Positions 28,505 to 38,734 of a DNA stretch of 64,000 nucleotides are shown piece by piece. A program made the translations under genes and the position numbers. Where the stretch lies: the NCBI GenBank assembly GCA_045864775.1, contig BTVR01000002.1, forward strand, positions 1,054,001 to 1,118,000, written 5' to 3'. Under the pieces are notes generated by a model. That model was not told where the DNA came from, did not search any database, and worked only from the letters and a program-made list of their open reading frames with translations. Each line of letters begins with the position of its first letter. Position 1 is the stretch's first letter. Source of the DNA: Macondimonas sp045864775. GTDB lineage: Bacteria > Pseudomonadota > Gammaproteobacteria > UBA5335.

Positions 28505-29200
28505 TCAGCGATCCGATCGGATCACCAATGCGTTCATGCCATTGCTCTTGAGGCGGGCTTCGGCACTTTTCACCTGTTCGACGTCGGTCATCGGCCCCAC
28601 CCTGACCCGGAACCACACGGCGCCGCTGGCCAATCGGGCCTGTTCGATCCGGCCGTCCAGGCCCAGCAGCGCAAGGCTGGCCTTGACGCGGTCGGCGTCC
28701 TCGAACGTCCGATAGGAGCCCACCTGCACGATGTAGCGTGCCGAGGGCAACGCGGTCGCGGATGGGGCCGGTGCGGCTGGCGGTGCCGCAGGCGCCGGTA
28801 CCTGGGTCGGCGGGCGGACGGGCGGCACGGACGCCGCAGGCGGCGCCTTGCCCTTGTCGGGCACGGAAACAATCTGCTCGCCTTCCTTCAACAACTCATA
28901 AAACTCATACCGATCGGGATCGGGCGGGGCCGGCTCCGGCGGGGCTGTGGCCGCAGCCTTCGCGGGCGCCGCCGGGGTTGCGGCGGGCGCTTGCGGACTG
29001 GCCGGCGCCTGAACGACCGACGGGCGCGCGGGCTGATTCTGCACGATGTAGAACAGCGCCGCGCCGGCGGCCCCCAAGGCGAGCCCCAGCAGCAGCCAGG
29101 CCCAGCCCGGCAGGCTCATGCGCGCGGCTTGGCGCGACGATCGCCGCCGGTTCCGCGCCGGCCGTCGCGGCGATTGCGAGGTCCGCGAGCCGCCCGCCAT
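28505..29200 (-). CDS. SPOR-domain cell-division protein, FtsN-like
   Basis: 231-aa inner-membrane protein with a short basic cytoplasmic tail, one membrane helix (WAWLLLGLALGAAGAALFYIV), a long Pro/Ala-rich periplasmic linker and a C-terminal SPOR domain (YIVQVGSYRTFEDADRVKASL to NALVIRS) that binds denuded septal peptidoglycan. The short segment YEFYELLKEGEQIVSVP after the helix resembles FtsN-type proteins of gammaproteobacteria. It starts two bases after the argS stop, an arrangement common in this class. Whether it is FtsN itself or a paralogue cannot be settled here. Confidence 0.85.
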   Translation of the reverse strand: MAGGSRTSQSPRRPARNRRRSSRQAARMSLPGWAWLLLGLALGAAGAALFYIVQNQPARPSVVQAPASPQAPAATPAAPAKAAATAPPEPAPPDPDRYEFYELLKEGEQIVSVPDKGKAPPAASVPPVRPPTQVPAPAAPPAAPAPSATALPSARYIVQVGSYRTFEDADRVKASLALLGLDGRIEQARLASGAVWFRVRVGPMTDVEQVKSAEARLKSNGMNALVIRSDR

Positions 29201-29202
29201 CC

Positions 29203-30951
29203 TTACATCCGCTCAGGCGCCGACACGCCCAGCAATGCGAGTCCGTTGCGCAGGACCTGGCGCGTGGCGGCGATCAGGCACAGACGCGCATTGCGCAGCC
29301 CGGCCTCGGGCACCAGGAAGGTGTGCGCGTTGTAATAGGCATGGAAATCCTGCGCAAGATCGCGCAGGTAGTGGGCGATGTGATGCGGCGCGCACTGGCG
29401 CGCAGCGGCCTCGATCGTCTCGGAGTAACGCGACAGCGCCGTCAGCAGCGCGGTTTCGTGCGGGCTGGTCAGTTGCGCCAGATCCGCGGCCGCCGCATCG
29501 AAGGATGCCCCGCGCTCCGCGAGCTGGCCGAATACGCTGCACACGCGGGCGTGGGCATACTGCACGTAGTAGACCGGGTTGTCGGCACTCTGCGACTTGG
29601 CGAGCTCCAGATCGAAGTCCAGATGCTGCTCATGCGAGCGCAGCACGTAGAAAAACCGCGCGGCGTCGTTGCCGACCTCGGCGCGCAGCTCGCGCAGGGT
29701 CACGAACTCGCCGGCCCGCGTCGACATGGACACCTTTTCCTTGCCGCGGTAAAGAATGGCGAACTGGATCAGCAGCACGGTGAGCCGGTCGGCGTCCTCG
29801 CCCAGGGCGGTGAGGGCGGCCTTCACCCGCGGCACGTAGCCGTGATGATCCGCGCCCCAGATGTCGATCAGGCGATCGAAGCCGCGCCGGTATTTGTCGA
29901 GGTGATAGGCAATGTCGGAGGCGAAATAGGTGGGCGCACCGTTCTCGCGCACCACGACGCGATCCTTCTCATCCCCGAACGCGGTGGCGCGGAACCACAG
30001 GGCCCCGTCGCGCACTTCCGCATAAGGGCTCTCGCGCAGCGCATGCAGCGCCCCTTCCAGCGCGCCGCTCATGGCCAGGCTGCGCTCGGAGTACCAGCGA
30101 TCGTAGGTGACGCCGAACTCGGCCAGATCGTCGCGGATGTCGCCCAGAATGGACTCGAGCCCGGCATTGAACACCCGCGCGTAACCGTCCTCGCCGAGCA
30201 ACTCCCGCGTTCGGGCAACCAGCGCGTCGATGTAGCGCTCGCGATCGCCGCCGTCCGGTTCATCGGGCGGCAGGCCGGCGAAAACCGCAGCCGCCGGATG
30301 CCGCAGGGAATCTCCCATCCGCGCCAGGAGATCATGGGCGATCGGCAGCAGGTAATCCCCGCGGTAACCGTTGGCCGGGAAGGGCACCGCTTCGCCGCAC
30401 AGCTCGAGATAGCGCAACCAGACGCTGGCCGCCAGGATGTCCATCTGCCGGCCGGCGTCGTTGATGTAGTACTCGCACGCGACCTCATATCCCGCCGTGC
30501 GCAGGACGTTGGCCAGGCTGGCGCCATAGGCGGCGCCGCGGCCATGGCCGACGTGCAGCGGCCCCGTGGGGTTGGCCGAGACGAATTCGAGCAGCACGCG
30601 CTGGCCCTGACCGAAGTCGATCTGCCCGTAGCGATCGCCTGCCGCCAGAACCTCGCGCACCGCCTGATGATAGGCATCGGGCTGGAGGCGGATGTTGACG
30701 AATCCGGGTCCCGCGACGGTGACTTCCGCCACCAGTGGGTGCGCCGGCAAATGCTGGACCAGCGCGCCCGCCAGTTCCCGCGGCTTGCGCCCGCAGCGCG
30801 GCGCGGCGACGAGCGCCCAGTTGGTGGCGAAATCGCCGTGGGCCGCATCACGTGTGCGCTCGAGCTGGGGCGTCAGCGCACGGACGTCCTCGGGACAATC
30901 GGAAAGCTGGGCAATGGCCTGGGACAGCCAGCGCGCGATCGCGTGTTTCAA
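29203..30951 (-). CDS. argS: Arginine--tRNA ligase
   Basis: 582-aa class I aminoacyl-tRNA synthetase. The HIGH motif appears as HVGHGRGAAYG near residue 138, and the KMSKS-equivalent as KVSMSTRAGEFVTL, the usual degenerate form in ArgRS. The C-terminal anticodon-binding domain (YAHARVCSVFGQL to the end) is complete. Length is typical. It lies between msrB and the SPOR-domain gene. Confidence 0.97.
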   Translation of the reverse strand: MKHAIARWLSQAIAQLSDCPEDVRALTPQLERTRDAAHGDFATNWALVAAPRCGRKPRELAGALVQHLPAHPLVAEVTVAGPGFVNIRLQPDAYHQAVREVLAAGDRYGQIDFGQGQRVLLEFVSANPTGPLHVGHGRGAAYGASLANVLRTAGYEVACEYYINDAGRQMDILAASVWLRYLELCGEAVPFPANGYRGDYLLPIAHDLLARMGDSLRHPAAAVFAGLPPDEPDGGDRERYIDALVARTRELLGEDGYARVFNAGLESILGDIRDDLAEFGVTYDRWYSERSLAMSGALEGALHALRESPYAEVRDGALWFRATAFGDEKDRVVVRENGAPTYFASDIAYHLDKYRRGFDRLIDIWGADHHGYVPRVKAALTALGEDADRLTVLLIQFAILYRGKEKVSMSTRAGEFVTLRELRAEVGNDAARFFYVLRSHEQHLDFDLELAKSQSADNPVYYVQYAHARVCSVFGQLAERGASFDAAAADLAQLTSPHETALLTALSRYSETIEAAARQCAPHHIAHYLRDLAQDFHAYYNAHTFLVPEAGLRNARLCLIAATRQVLRNGLALLGVSAPERM

Positions 30952-30993
30952 AGCAGGACCTCAGGGCCGCAAGCGGCCAAAACGGCAATGGTA

Positions 30994-31419
30994 TCAGCGC
31001 TCCGGCGACTTGTTGAGCGTGGGAACCGCCTCGGGTTCAAGATTCAGAGCGGCGGAATTGATGCAATAGCGCAGGCCCGTGGGCGCCGGCCCGTCGGGAA
31101 AGACATGGCCCAGATGGGCCGCGCAGCGCGCGCAGCGCACCTCGATACGGCGCATGCCGTGACTGGAATCCTCGAGGCGGGTCAGCGCCTCCTCGGACAC
31201 GGGCTCGAAGAAACTCGGCCAGCCCGAGCCGGAGTCGTATTTGGTGGTGGATGCGAACAGGGGCGCGGCGCAGCAGACGCAGCGATAGAGCCCGGGCGTC
31301 TTGCAATCGTGATAGATCCCGGTGAACGCGGGCTCGGTGCCGCACTGGCGGGTGATGCGGTACTGCTCGGGGCTGAGCCGTTCGCGCCATTCGGCATCGG
31401 TTGGCGGCACAGGGTTCAT
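30994..31419 (-). CDS. msrB: Peptide-methionine (R)-S-oxide reductase
   Basis: 141-aa repair enzyme that reduces methionine-R-sulfoxide. The catalytic Cys119 lies in GLRYCINSAAL. Structural zinc is held by Cys47/Cys50 (CVCC) and Cys96/Cys99 (CARC). The segment YDSGSGWPSFFEP is the substrate loop. The ATG at 31419 was chosen over 31446 because conserved sequence begins soon after it. It lies 42 bases upstream of argS. Confidence 0.95.
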   Translation of the reverse strand: MNPVPPTDAEWRERLSPEQYRITRQCGTEPAFTGIYHDCKTPGLYRCVCCAAPLFASTTKYDSGSGWPSFFEPVSEEALTRLEDSSHGMRRIEVRCARCAAHLGHVFPDGPAPTGLRYCINSAALNLEPEAVPTLNKSPER

Positions 31420-31469
31420 GTCATGCTCCGGCTGACCTCGGGCCATTTAGAATAACAGCGGCACGGCAT

Positions 31470-31496
31470 AAAAAAGGCGGCCCGATGAGGGCCGCC
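31470..31496 (-). terminator. Rho-independent terminator after the outer-membrane barrel gene
   Basis: On the minus strand, stem GGCGGCCC/GGGCCGCC with a 5-base loop is followed by six T. It ends the transcript of the 31525-32049 gene and separates it from msrB. Confidence 0.92.
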
Positions 31497-31524
31497 TCCA
31501 TTTGCTCAGCAGGATGCAGGGCGA

Positions 31525-32049
31525 TCAGAAGTAGTAGACCGCGCCCACGGTGCCGGTGACGCCACCGATCTGGGCATCCAGATCGTCGGAGTCTTCATAG
31601 CGATAGCCGACTTCGAAGTTCAGGCCCAGTTCGGGCAGGCCGCTCAGCATGAACTCGGCGCCGACCGCCGGGAACACGAACCAGCCGTCGGTTTCCTGAT
31701 CGTCCTGACCATCGCGCTCGAGTTCGGCGCTGTTGAAGCCAGCTTCCAGCGACACCAGGAACTTGCTGTTCTCGCGCACGATCGGGGCGAAGATGCCCTT
31801 GATGGCAGCAGCGTAGCTGGTGAACTCGGAATCGTCGCCTTCTTCGTCGTTCAGGTAGTAGAGGGTGCCCTGCACGCCTGCTTCTTCGCTCATCCAGTAA
31901 CGGCCGGCCAGTGCCACGGTATCTTCTTCGATGACCTTGCTCATGCCCACGCCGAACTTGCCGGCGGTCTCGGTCGCCATGGCGGCCGGTGCAGCGGCAG
32001 CCGCAGCCAGCGCGATTGCGGGAATCAACAGCTTCTGTTTCATGCTCAT
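31525..32049 (-). CDS. Small outer-membrane beta-barrel protein
   Basis: 174-aa exported protein with signal peptide MSMKQKLLIPAIALAAAAAAPAAMA, alternating hydrophobic strands and a C-terminal YYF end typical of outer-membrane insertion. The layout resembles small eight-stranded barrels (OmpA-N/OmpW-like), with acidic loops such as NDEEGDDSE and RDGQDDQETDG. No ligand or function can be read from the sequence. It is monocistronic, with its own terminator. Confidence 0.75.
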   Translation of the reverse strand: MSMKQKLLIPAIALAAAAAAPAAMATETAGKFGVGMSKVIEEDTVALAGRYWMSEEAGVQGTLYYLNDEEGDDSEFTSYAAAIKGIFAPIVRENSKFLVSLEAGFNSAELERDGQDDQETDGWFVFPAVGAEFMLSGLPELGLNFEVGYRYEDSDDLDAQIGGVTGTVGAVYYF

Positions 32050-32239
32050 TGTCTAACCCTCTCGATTTGGACCAACGATTGGTGCTCCGACAGCCTTGCG
32101 TCATCCGCCAGCCGGGATCCGGTACGCAAAATCTACAGCGCAAAGCGGCACGCGACAGGGATACAGCGCTTGTTCGCCGGATAGCCGCCGCCATGGTATG
32201 GACTTTCAATTCCATACGCAACCAAGCTTATATGAAACA

Positions 32240-33034
32240 TCAAGTGGCGCGGCCGGAATCACCCGTGAGCGTGACTCGCTGCGCAGGTGTTTCGGTGGTG
32301 ATGCCGGCGAGGTGAAGGCTGGTCGTCTCGATCCAATCGCGGGCTTCGTCGTTGATGGCGTCGGCGTCGCGTGCGGCCGTCGCGATGGGCGGGCCAATCA
32401 CCAGATGCGTCAATCCCGGCCGAATCCGCCAGCTCGCGCCCGGCCAGAACAGGCCCGTGTCGACCGCGATCGGCACTACCGGGACGCCGAACCGCTGGGC
32501 AAGCCACGCCCCGCCCTTGCTGTAGGGTCGCGACGCGCCGGGCGCCACCCGTGTCCCCTCCGGATAGACGATCACCCACAGCCCATCCCGCAGGCGGTCC
32601 TGACCTTGCAGCAGCACTTCCTTGAGCGCCGCCCGCGGCTGCTCGCGATCGATCGCGATCGGGTCCATCAGCCTCATACAGGGACCGAACAGCGGGATGC
32701 GGAGCAGCTCCCGCTTCAAGACCCAGGTCTGCGGCGGGAGAATCAACGGCAACAGAAACGTTTCCAGCATGGATTGATGCTTGCACAACACCACGGCGGG
32801 TCCGGGCGGCAAGTGCTCCAGGCCTTGCACGTCGAACCGCAGGCCCGCGACCCGGCGCAGTATCCAGGCCTGAAAGCGCAGCCAGACCAGCGCCAGAGCG
32901 TAGCGCCGGGCTCGCGGGAGCGGGCGACTCGCCAGCACGACGGGCGTCCACACCACCATGCTCAACCCCATCAGGAGGAAGAACAGGCCGCAGCGCAGTG
33001 CCTGCAGCGTGCCGAACGGTCTGTCACGCACCAT
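32240..33034 (-). CDS. plsC: 1-acyl-sn-glycerol-3-phosphate acyltransferase
   Basis: 264-aa membrane-associated acyltransferase that makes phosphatidic acid. It has an N-terminal hydrophobic segment, an acyltransferase box 1 written KHQSMLET (H-x4-E instead of H-x4-D), box 2 near FGPCMRLMDPIAIDR, and box 3 YPEGTRVAPG. The proposed ATG at 33034 overlaps gmhB by 11 bases; an in-frame ATG at 33049 is an alternative. The glyQ-glyS-gmhB-plsC order is common in gammaproteobacteria. Confidence 0.9.
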   Translation of the reverse strand: MVRDRPFGTLQALRCGLFFLLMGLSMVVWTPVVLASRPLPRARRYALALVWLRFQAWILRRVAGLRFDVQGLEHLPPGPAVVLCKHQSMLETFLLPLILPPQTWVLKRELLRIPLFGPCMRLMDPIAIDREQPRAALKEVLLQGQDRLRDGLWVIVYPEGTRVAPGASRPYSKGGAWLAQRFGVPVVPIAVDTGLFWPGASWRIRPGLTHLVIGPPIATAARDADAINDEARDWIETTSLHLAGITTETPAQRVTLTGDSGRAT

Positions 33035-33653
33035 TCCATGTGCCTCCATGCACGCCGGTCTGCCCGATGCACTGACGCGCGAACGCCGCGAGATCGGCAA
33101 ATACGGGGACGTCGATTGGTCCCGACCATTGCCGCAGGGTGTCCTCGCCATGGCCGGTGCGCACCAGCACGGCCATGGCACCGACGGCGCGAGCAGCCGC
33201 CAGATCCCGCGCGGAATCGCCGACGACAACCATCTGCGCCGGCTCAATGCCCGCCCAATGCGCGATGCGCTCGAGCAGTCCCGGACGCGGCTTGCGGCAC
33301 GCGCAACCGGCGTCGGGCGCGTGCGGGCAGGCAAAGATGCCGGCCAGATGCCCGCCTGCGGCGCTCACCTCCGCCTGCAAACGGTCATGGATGGCGCCCA
33401 GATCGGCCTCATCGAGCAGCCCGCGACCCACGCCCGACTGGTTGGTTGCCACGACGACGCCGAACCCCGCGCGACCGAGCGCCGCGATCGCCGACAGACT
33501 GCCCGGCAGAAACACCAGCTCCTCCGGAGTTTTCACGTAATCGGCGCGATCACGGTTGATGACCCCGTCCCGATCGAGGACCACCCAACCCCGCGCAGGC
33601 CGAACATCGGGCGGGGCCGGCGGCTCGAGCGGTCGCAGGTCTATGGCGCTCAT
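33024..33653 (-). CDS. gmhB: D-glycero-beta-D-manno-heptose-1,7-bisphosphate 7-phosphatase
   Basis: 209-aa HAD-family phosphatase of the LPS heptose pathway. The nucleophile is Asp27 with acid/base Asp29 (VLDRDGVIN); other motifs are TNQSG, KPRPG and GDSARD. A zinc loop, CPHAPDAGCACRKP, is characteristic of GmhB. An unusual Pro-rich N-terminal stretch of about 20 residues precedes the domain. ATGA overlap with glyS. Confidence 0.94.
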   Translation of the reverse strand: MSAIDLRPLEPPAPPDVRPARGWVVLDRDGVINRDRADYVKTPEELVFLPGSLSAIAALGRAGFGVVVATNQSGVGRGLLDEADLGAIHDRLQAEVSAAGGHLAGIFACPHAPDAGCACRKPRPGLLERIAHWAGIEPAQMVVVGDSARDLAAARAVGAMAVLVRTGHGEDTLRQWSGPIDVPVFADLAAFARQCIGQTGVHGGTWNGA

Positions 33654-35718
33654 CTGGCCGGGCAGAGTTGGGAAATGTCGGCCACCTCCCAGAACAGCGC
33701 CTGCAAGGCGGCGAGCAGGGCGAAGCGGTTGGCGCGCAGCGCCGGATCCTCGGCGTTGACGAGCACGGTATCGAAAAAGGCGTCGACGGGCGCGCCTAGG
33801 TCGGCCAGGGCCGTCAGCGCAGCGGTATAGTCACGCTGGGCCAGCAGGGGCGCAATGGCGGCCCGCCGTTCTTCAAGCGCCTCGAACAACGCCCGCTCGG
33901 CCGGCTCGACGAAGCGCTCGGGCGCGATGCGGCCCTCGCCCGGCGCCAATTCGGACTTGGCCAGGATATTGGCCACACGCTTGTTGGCCCCAGCCAGCGC
34001 CATGGCCTCGGGCAGCAGGCGGAAGTGGTCGACCGCTTGCACGCGCCGATCGATGTCGAGCGGTACCGTCGGCGCGCGCGCCGTCACGGCGAGGAAGGCC
34101 TCCGCCGGAATTCCCCGTTCTTCATAGACGGCCCGCAACCGCTCGAGCACATAGGCGAACACCGGCAGGACCGGTTCGTCCTTGAGCGCACCGAAGCCGG
34201 CGCGGGCCTCAGTCAACAGCTCGCGCAGATCGAGGTTCAACTCGCGCTCGATGAGGATGCGCAGCAGACCGATGGCGGCGCGGCGCAGTCCGAAAGGATC
34301 GCGCGAACCGGTTGGCGCCTGACCCATGCCGAAGATGCCGATCAGGGTATCGAGCCGATCGGCGAGCGCCAGCGCGCACCCGGTCGGCGTGGCCGGCAGG
34401 GCGTCCCCGGCAAAGGCGGGCAGGTATTGCTCCCGCAGGGCGCACGCCACATCCGCCGCTTCGCCGTCGAGGCGGGCGTAGTGCTCGCCCATGATGCCCT
34501 GAAGCTCATCGAACTCGCCGACCATCTCGGTCATGAGATCGCATTTGGACAGCATGCCGGCGCGCTCCGCGAGCGCGACCTCGCCGCCGATCTGCGCGGC
34601 GATTGAGCCGGCGAGCCTCGCCAGCCGTTCGGTCTTGTCGAACACACTGCCCAGCTCGGCCTGATAGGTCACCGTGCGCAGCGCGTCGCGGCGCGCCGCA
34701 AGCGGCTGCTTGCGATCCTGCGCGAAGAAAAAGGCGGCATCCGAAAGCCGCGGGCGAATCACCCGCTCGTTGCCGGCGATCACTTGCGCCGGATCGCGCG
34801 AGGCAAGATTGGCCAGCGTGATGAAATGGTTGAGCAGGCGCCCGCTCGCATCGCGCACGGGAAAGTATTTCTGATGCCCGCGCATCGAGGACATCAGCGC
34901 CTCGGGCGGCACCTCGAGGAATCGCGCGTCGAAGCGCCCGGCGAGCGGCACCGGCCACTCGGTGAGGGCAGTCACCTCATCGAGCAGATCCTCGTCGAGG
35001 ACCGCTGCACCGCCGAGCGCCGCGGCGGCGGCCCTCACGCCTTCGACGATGCGCGTGCGGCGCGCGTCGAAATCAGCCACCACATGGCCCGCCAACAGGC
35101 GCTCGAGATAATCCCCCGGCCGCTCCAGCAGGATCGGGTCGGGGGCATGGAAGCGATGTCCGCGGCTGTGGCGGCCGGATGCAACGCCAAGCACCGTTCC
35201 CTCCACGACCTCGGTGCCCAGCAGCATCACCAGCCAGTGCAGCGGCCGCACGAACTCGTCGCGGCCCGCACCCCAGCGCATGCGCTTGGGCGTCGGCAAG
35301 GTCTGGAGCGCCCGCGTGACCAGAGACGGCAGCAAATCGCGCGTCGGCTGACCGGGCCGCACGGCGCGATGCACCAGCCGCTCCTGCTTGCCTTCGCCCT
35401 GGCGCGCGAGCGTCTCGACTGCAACGCCACAACTGCGGGCAAACCCGAGCGCGGCCGGCGTGGGCGCGCCGTCGGCGGTGAAGGCCGCGGCCACGGCAGG
35501 GCCCAGTTTTTCCTCCAGCCGATCGGGCTGCTGCAGCGCCACCGCCTCGATGTGCACCGCTAGGCGACGGGGCGTCGCGTAGGCCGCGACGGCGCCGAAG
35601 GCGACATGCACCGCCGCGAGCTCGCGCCGCATGCCCTCGGCGAAGGCGTCGCGCAAGCTGCGCAGCGCCTTGGGCGGCAGTTCCTCGGTCCCCAGTTCGA
35701 TCAGCAGCTCGGCGTGAC

Positions 35719-35722
<4 letters not shown>
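33650..35722 (-). CDS. glyS: Glycine--tRNA ligase, beta subunit
   Basis: 690-aa beta subunit of the alpha2-beta2 glycyl-tRNA synthetase, holding the tRNA-binding and HD-like domains. It is recognised by the start LLIELGTEELPPKALRSL, the segments SSMRGHQKYFPV and EFDELQGIMGEHYA, and the anticodon-binding end. The ATG at 35722 is chosen over 35749 because the conserved N-terminus starts there and overlaps the glyQ stop by 4 bases. Confidence 0.96.
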
Positions 35723-36672
<950 letters not shown>

Positions 36673-36806
36673 GATTCTCCGTGCCGGCCGTGCACACATG
36701 CAGTGGATGAGGGGCCAAAGTATACCGACCGGCTCGGCCAGCATGCATCCGGACTGCCGTCGCCTCGCCCGGGGTGCTACGCTTGGCCGCGGCGCCGAAG
36801 GCGCGT

Positions 36807-36822
36807 GGCGCCACATGGCGCC
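36807..36822. repeat. GC-rich palindrome between glyQ and glnA
   Basis: GGCGCCA-CA-TGGCGCC, a perfect inverted repeat with 7-base arms. It lies in the 365-base gap between the divergent genes, upstream of the NtrC-like sites. It could be a protein site or a transcript hairpin; nothing in the sequence decides. Confidence 0.4.
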
Positions 36823-36841
36823 TGCTGCCTAGCGCCAGGAG

Positions 36842-36858
36842 TGCGCTATTTTGGTGCC
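36842..36858 (+). promoter_or_regulatory. Putative NtrC-binding site 1 upstream of glnA
   Basis: TGCGCT-ATTTT-GGTGCC fits the NtrC pattern TGCACY-n5-RGTGCA with two mismatches. It lies about 93 bases upstream of the -24 element, a normal enhancer distance. NtrC itself is encoded at 39856. Confidence 0.6.
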
Positions 36859-36893
36859 AATTGGCCCCAAGCGCACCAACTTTGCTCGCGCCC

Positions 36894-36910
36894 GGCACCA
36901 AACAGGGTCC
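36894..36910 (+). promoter_or_regulatory. Putative NtrC-binding site 2 upstream of glnA
   Basis: GGCACC-AAACA-GGGTCC is a weaker match to the same dyad. Its centre is 52 bases from that of site 1, about five helical turns, so both would sit on the same DNA face as expected for cooperative NtrC binding. Confidence 0.45.
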
Positions 36911-36950
36911 GCGCACGCGCCCGACTGGCTTGGGCGAAGCCGCTCTTGCG

Positions 36951-36966
36951 TGGCATGGTTCATGCT
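36951..36966 (+). promoter_or_regulatory. Sigma-54 (RpoN) promoter of glnA
   Basis: TGGCATGGTTCATGCT has the invariant GG and GC separated by exactly 10 bases and matches the TGGCAYR-n4-TTGCW consensus except at one base of the -12 element. Transcription would start near 36978, about 60 bases before the glnA ATG, which has the ribosome-binding site GGAGG. Confidence 0.85.
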
Positions 36967-37037
36967 GCCGTCGATTGGATTCCCATCCGCGGGTGGGTTG
37001 GGGTATGGCTTGATCGATCTCTCTTTGGAGGAATGCA

Positions 37038-38453
37038 ATGTCAACGTCCAGCGCTGATGTGCTGAAGCTGATTCAGGACAAAGAAGTCAAGTTCGTGGAT
37101 TTCCGGTTTACCGACACCCGCGGCAAGGAACAGCACGTCACGGTGCCCGCGCATACGGTGGACGCCGATGTGCTCGAAGAAGGCAAGATGTTCGACGGCT
37201 CCTCCATCGCCGGCTGGAAGGGCATTCAGGAATCGGACATGATCCTGATGCCGGATCTGGAAACGGCGCGGCTCGATCCGTTTTTCGAGGAACTCACCCT
37301 CAACCTGACCTGCGATGTGGTGGAACCCTCGACCATGCAGGGCTACGACCGCTGCCCGCGTTCGCTGGCCAAGCGTGCCCTGGCCTACCTGCAGTCCACC
37401 GGCGTGGCCGACACCGCTTTCTTCGGACCGGAAAACGAGTTCTTCATCTTCGACGACATCCGCTGGGGCGCCGACATCAGCGGCTGCTTCTACAAGATCG
37501 ATTCGGAGGAAGCCGGCTGGAACACCGAAAAAGCCTACCCCGACGGCAACATGGGCCACCGCCCAGGCGTCAAGGGCGGCTATTTTCCGGTGCCGCCGGT
37601 CGATGCGCTGCACGACATCCGCGGGGCCATGTGCCTGACGCTGGAGGAAATGGGCGTGCCGGTGGAAGTCCACCACCACGAGGTCGCGACCGCCGGCCAG
37701 TGCGAAATCGGCGTCAAGTTCAACACGCTGGTGAAAAAGGCCGACGAAGTCCAGGTTCTGAAGTACGTCATCCAGAACGTCGCCCACAGCTACGGCAAGA
37801 CGGCGACCTTCATGCCCAAGCCGCTGGTGGGCGACAACGGTAGCGGCATGCACGTGCATCAGTCGCTCGCCAAGGGCGGCCAGAACCTGTTCGCCGGCGA
37901 CCAGTACGGCGGGCTTTCGGAAATGGCGCTCTACTACATCGGCGGCATCATCAAGCACGCCCACGCCATCAATGCCTTCACCAATGCCAGCACCAACAGC
38001 TACAAGCGTCTGGTGCCGCACTTCGAGGCTCCGGTGATGCTCGCCTATTCGGCTCGCAACCGCTCGGCGTCGGTGCGCATCCCCTGGGTTTCGAGCCCCA
38101 AGGGACGTCGCATCGAGGTGCGTTTCCCTGACTCGACGGCAAACCCCTACCTCGGCTTTGCCGCCATGATGATGGCCGGCCTGGACGGCATCAAAAACAA
38201 GATCCACCCCGGCGAGGCCATGGACAAGGATCTCTATGACCTGCCGCCGGAAGAGGAAAAGGCCATTCCCAAGGTGGCCTTCTCTCTGGAGCAGGCCTTG
38301 GATGCCCTCGACAAGGATCGGGACTTCCTCACGGCGGGCGGCGTGTTCACCGACGACATGATCGATGCCTATATCGGTCTCAAGATGGCCGACGTGTCGC
38401 GCGTGCGCATGACCACCCACCCGGTCGAGTTCGATCTCTACTACAGCCTCTGA
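37038..38453 (+). CDS. glnA: Glutamine synthetase, type I
   Basis: 471-aa dodecameric enzyme forming glutamine from glutamate, ammonia and ATP. Visible motifs are FDGSSIAGWKGIQESDM near residue 52, FFGPENEFFIFD with metal-ligand Glu, and the ATP-site segment KPLVGDNGSGMHVHQS. The regulatory adenylylation site is Tyr400 in KDLYDLPPE, so control by GlnE is expected. It is preceded by a sigma-54 promoter with NtrC-like sites and followed by a strong terminator, then ntrBC. Confidence 0.98.
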   Translation: MSTSSADVLKLIQDKEVKFVDFRFTDTRGKEQHVTVPAHTVDADVLEEGKMFDGSSIAGWKGIQESDMILMPDLETARLDPFFEELTLNLTCDVVEPSTMQGYDRCPRSLAKRALAYLQSTGVADTAFFGPENEFFIFDDIRWGADISGCFYKIDSEEAGWNTEKAYPDGNMGHRPGVKGGYFPVPPVDALHDIRGAMCLTLEEMGVPVEVHHHEVATAGQCEIGVKFNTLVKKADEVQVLKYVIQNVAHSYGKTATFMPKPLVGDNGSGMHVHQSLAKGGQNLFAGDQYGGLSEMALYYIGGIIKHAHAINAFTNASTNSYKRLVPHFEAPVMLAYSARNRSASVRIPWVSSPKGRRIEVRFPDSTANPYLGFAAMMMAGLDGIKNKIHPGEAMDKDLYDLPPEEEKAIPKVAFSLEQALDALDKDRDFLTAGGVFTDDMIDAYIGLKMADVSRVRMTTHPVEFDLYYSL

Positions 38454-38473
38454 TTCCGCAAAGAATCGACAAG

Positions 38474-38508
38474 CGCCTCGCCCGGAGCAATTCGGGCGAG
38501 GCGTTTTT
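38474..38508 (+). terminator. Rho-independent terminator of glnA
   Basis: An 11-base-pair perfect stem CGCCTCGCCCG/CGGGCGAGGCG with an 8-base loop is followed by five T, 20 bases after the glnA stop. ntrBC downstream therefore need readthrough or their own promoter in the 226 bases that follow. Confidence 0.95.
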
Positions 38509-38734
38509 CATGCGGCTTCGCCGCGGGGCAATGGCCTTCCACGGGGCCGAGGCTGCACCGTCGCCAGTCACCACGCACCGATGCAGCGTGCTCGATCCCT
38601 TTGCAGACCCTCGATGCACCACGATGGCGCATAATGCGCTTCACCGCCGCGCCCCTGTCCTTGCCCCGCCCTGTGAACCGCACCGCTTTGAAACGCGCGG
38701 ATAACGGCATGGCTTTTGCTTTTTCGAGATCGCC

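Noticed and set aside
28738..31455. Plus-strand frame of about 900 codons opposite argS
   Set aside because: Antisense of argS and msrB, which both have full motif sets.
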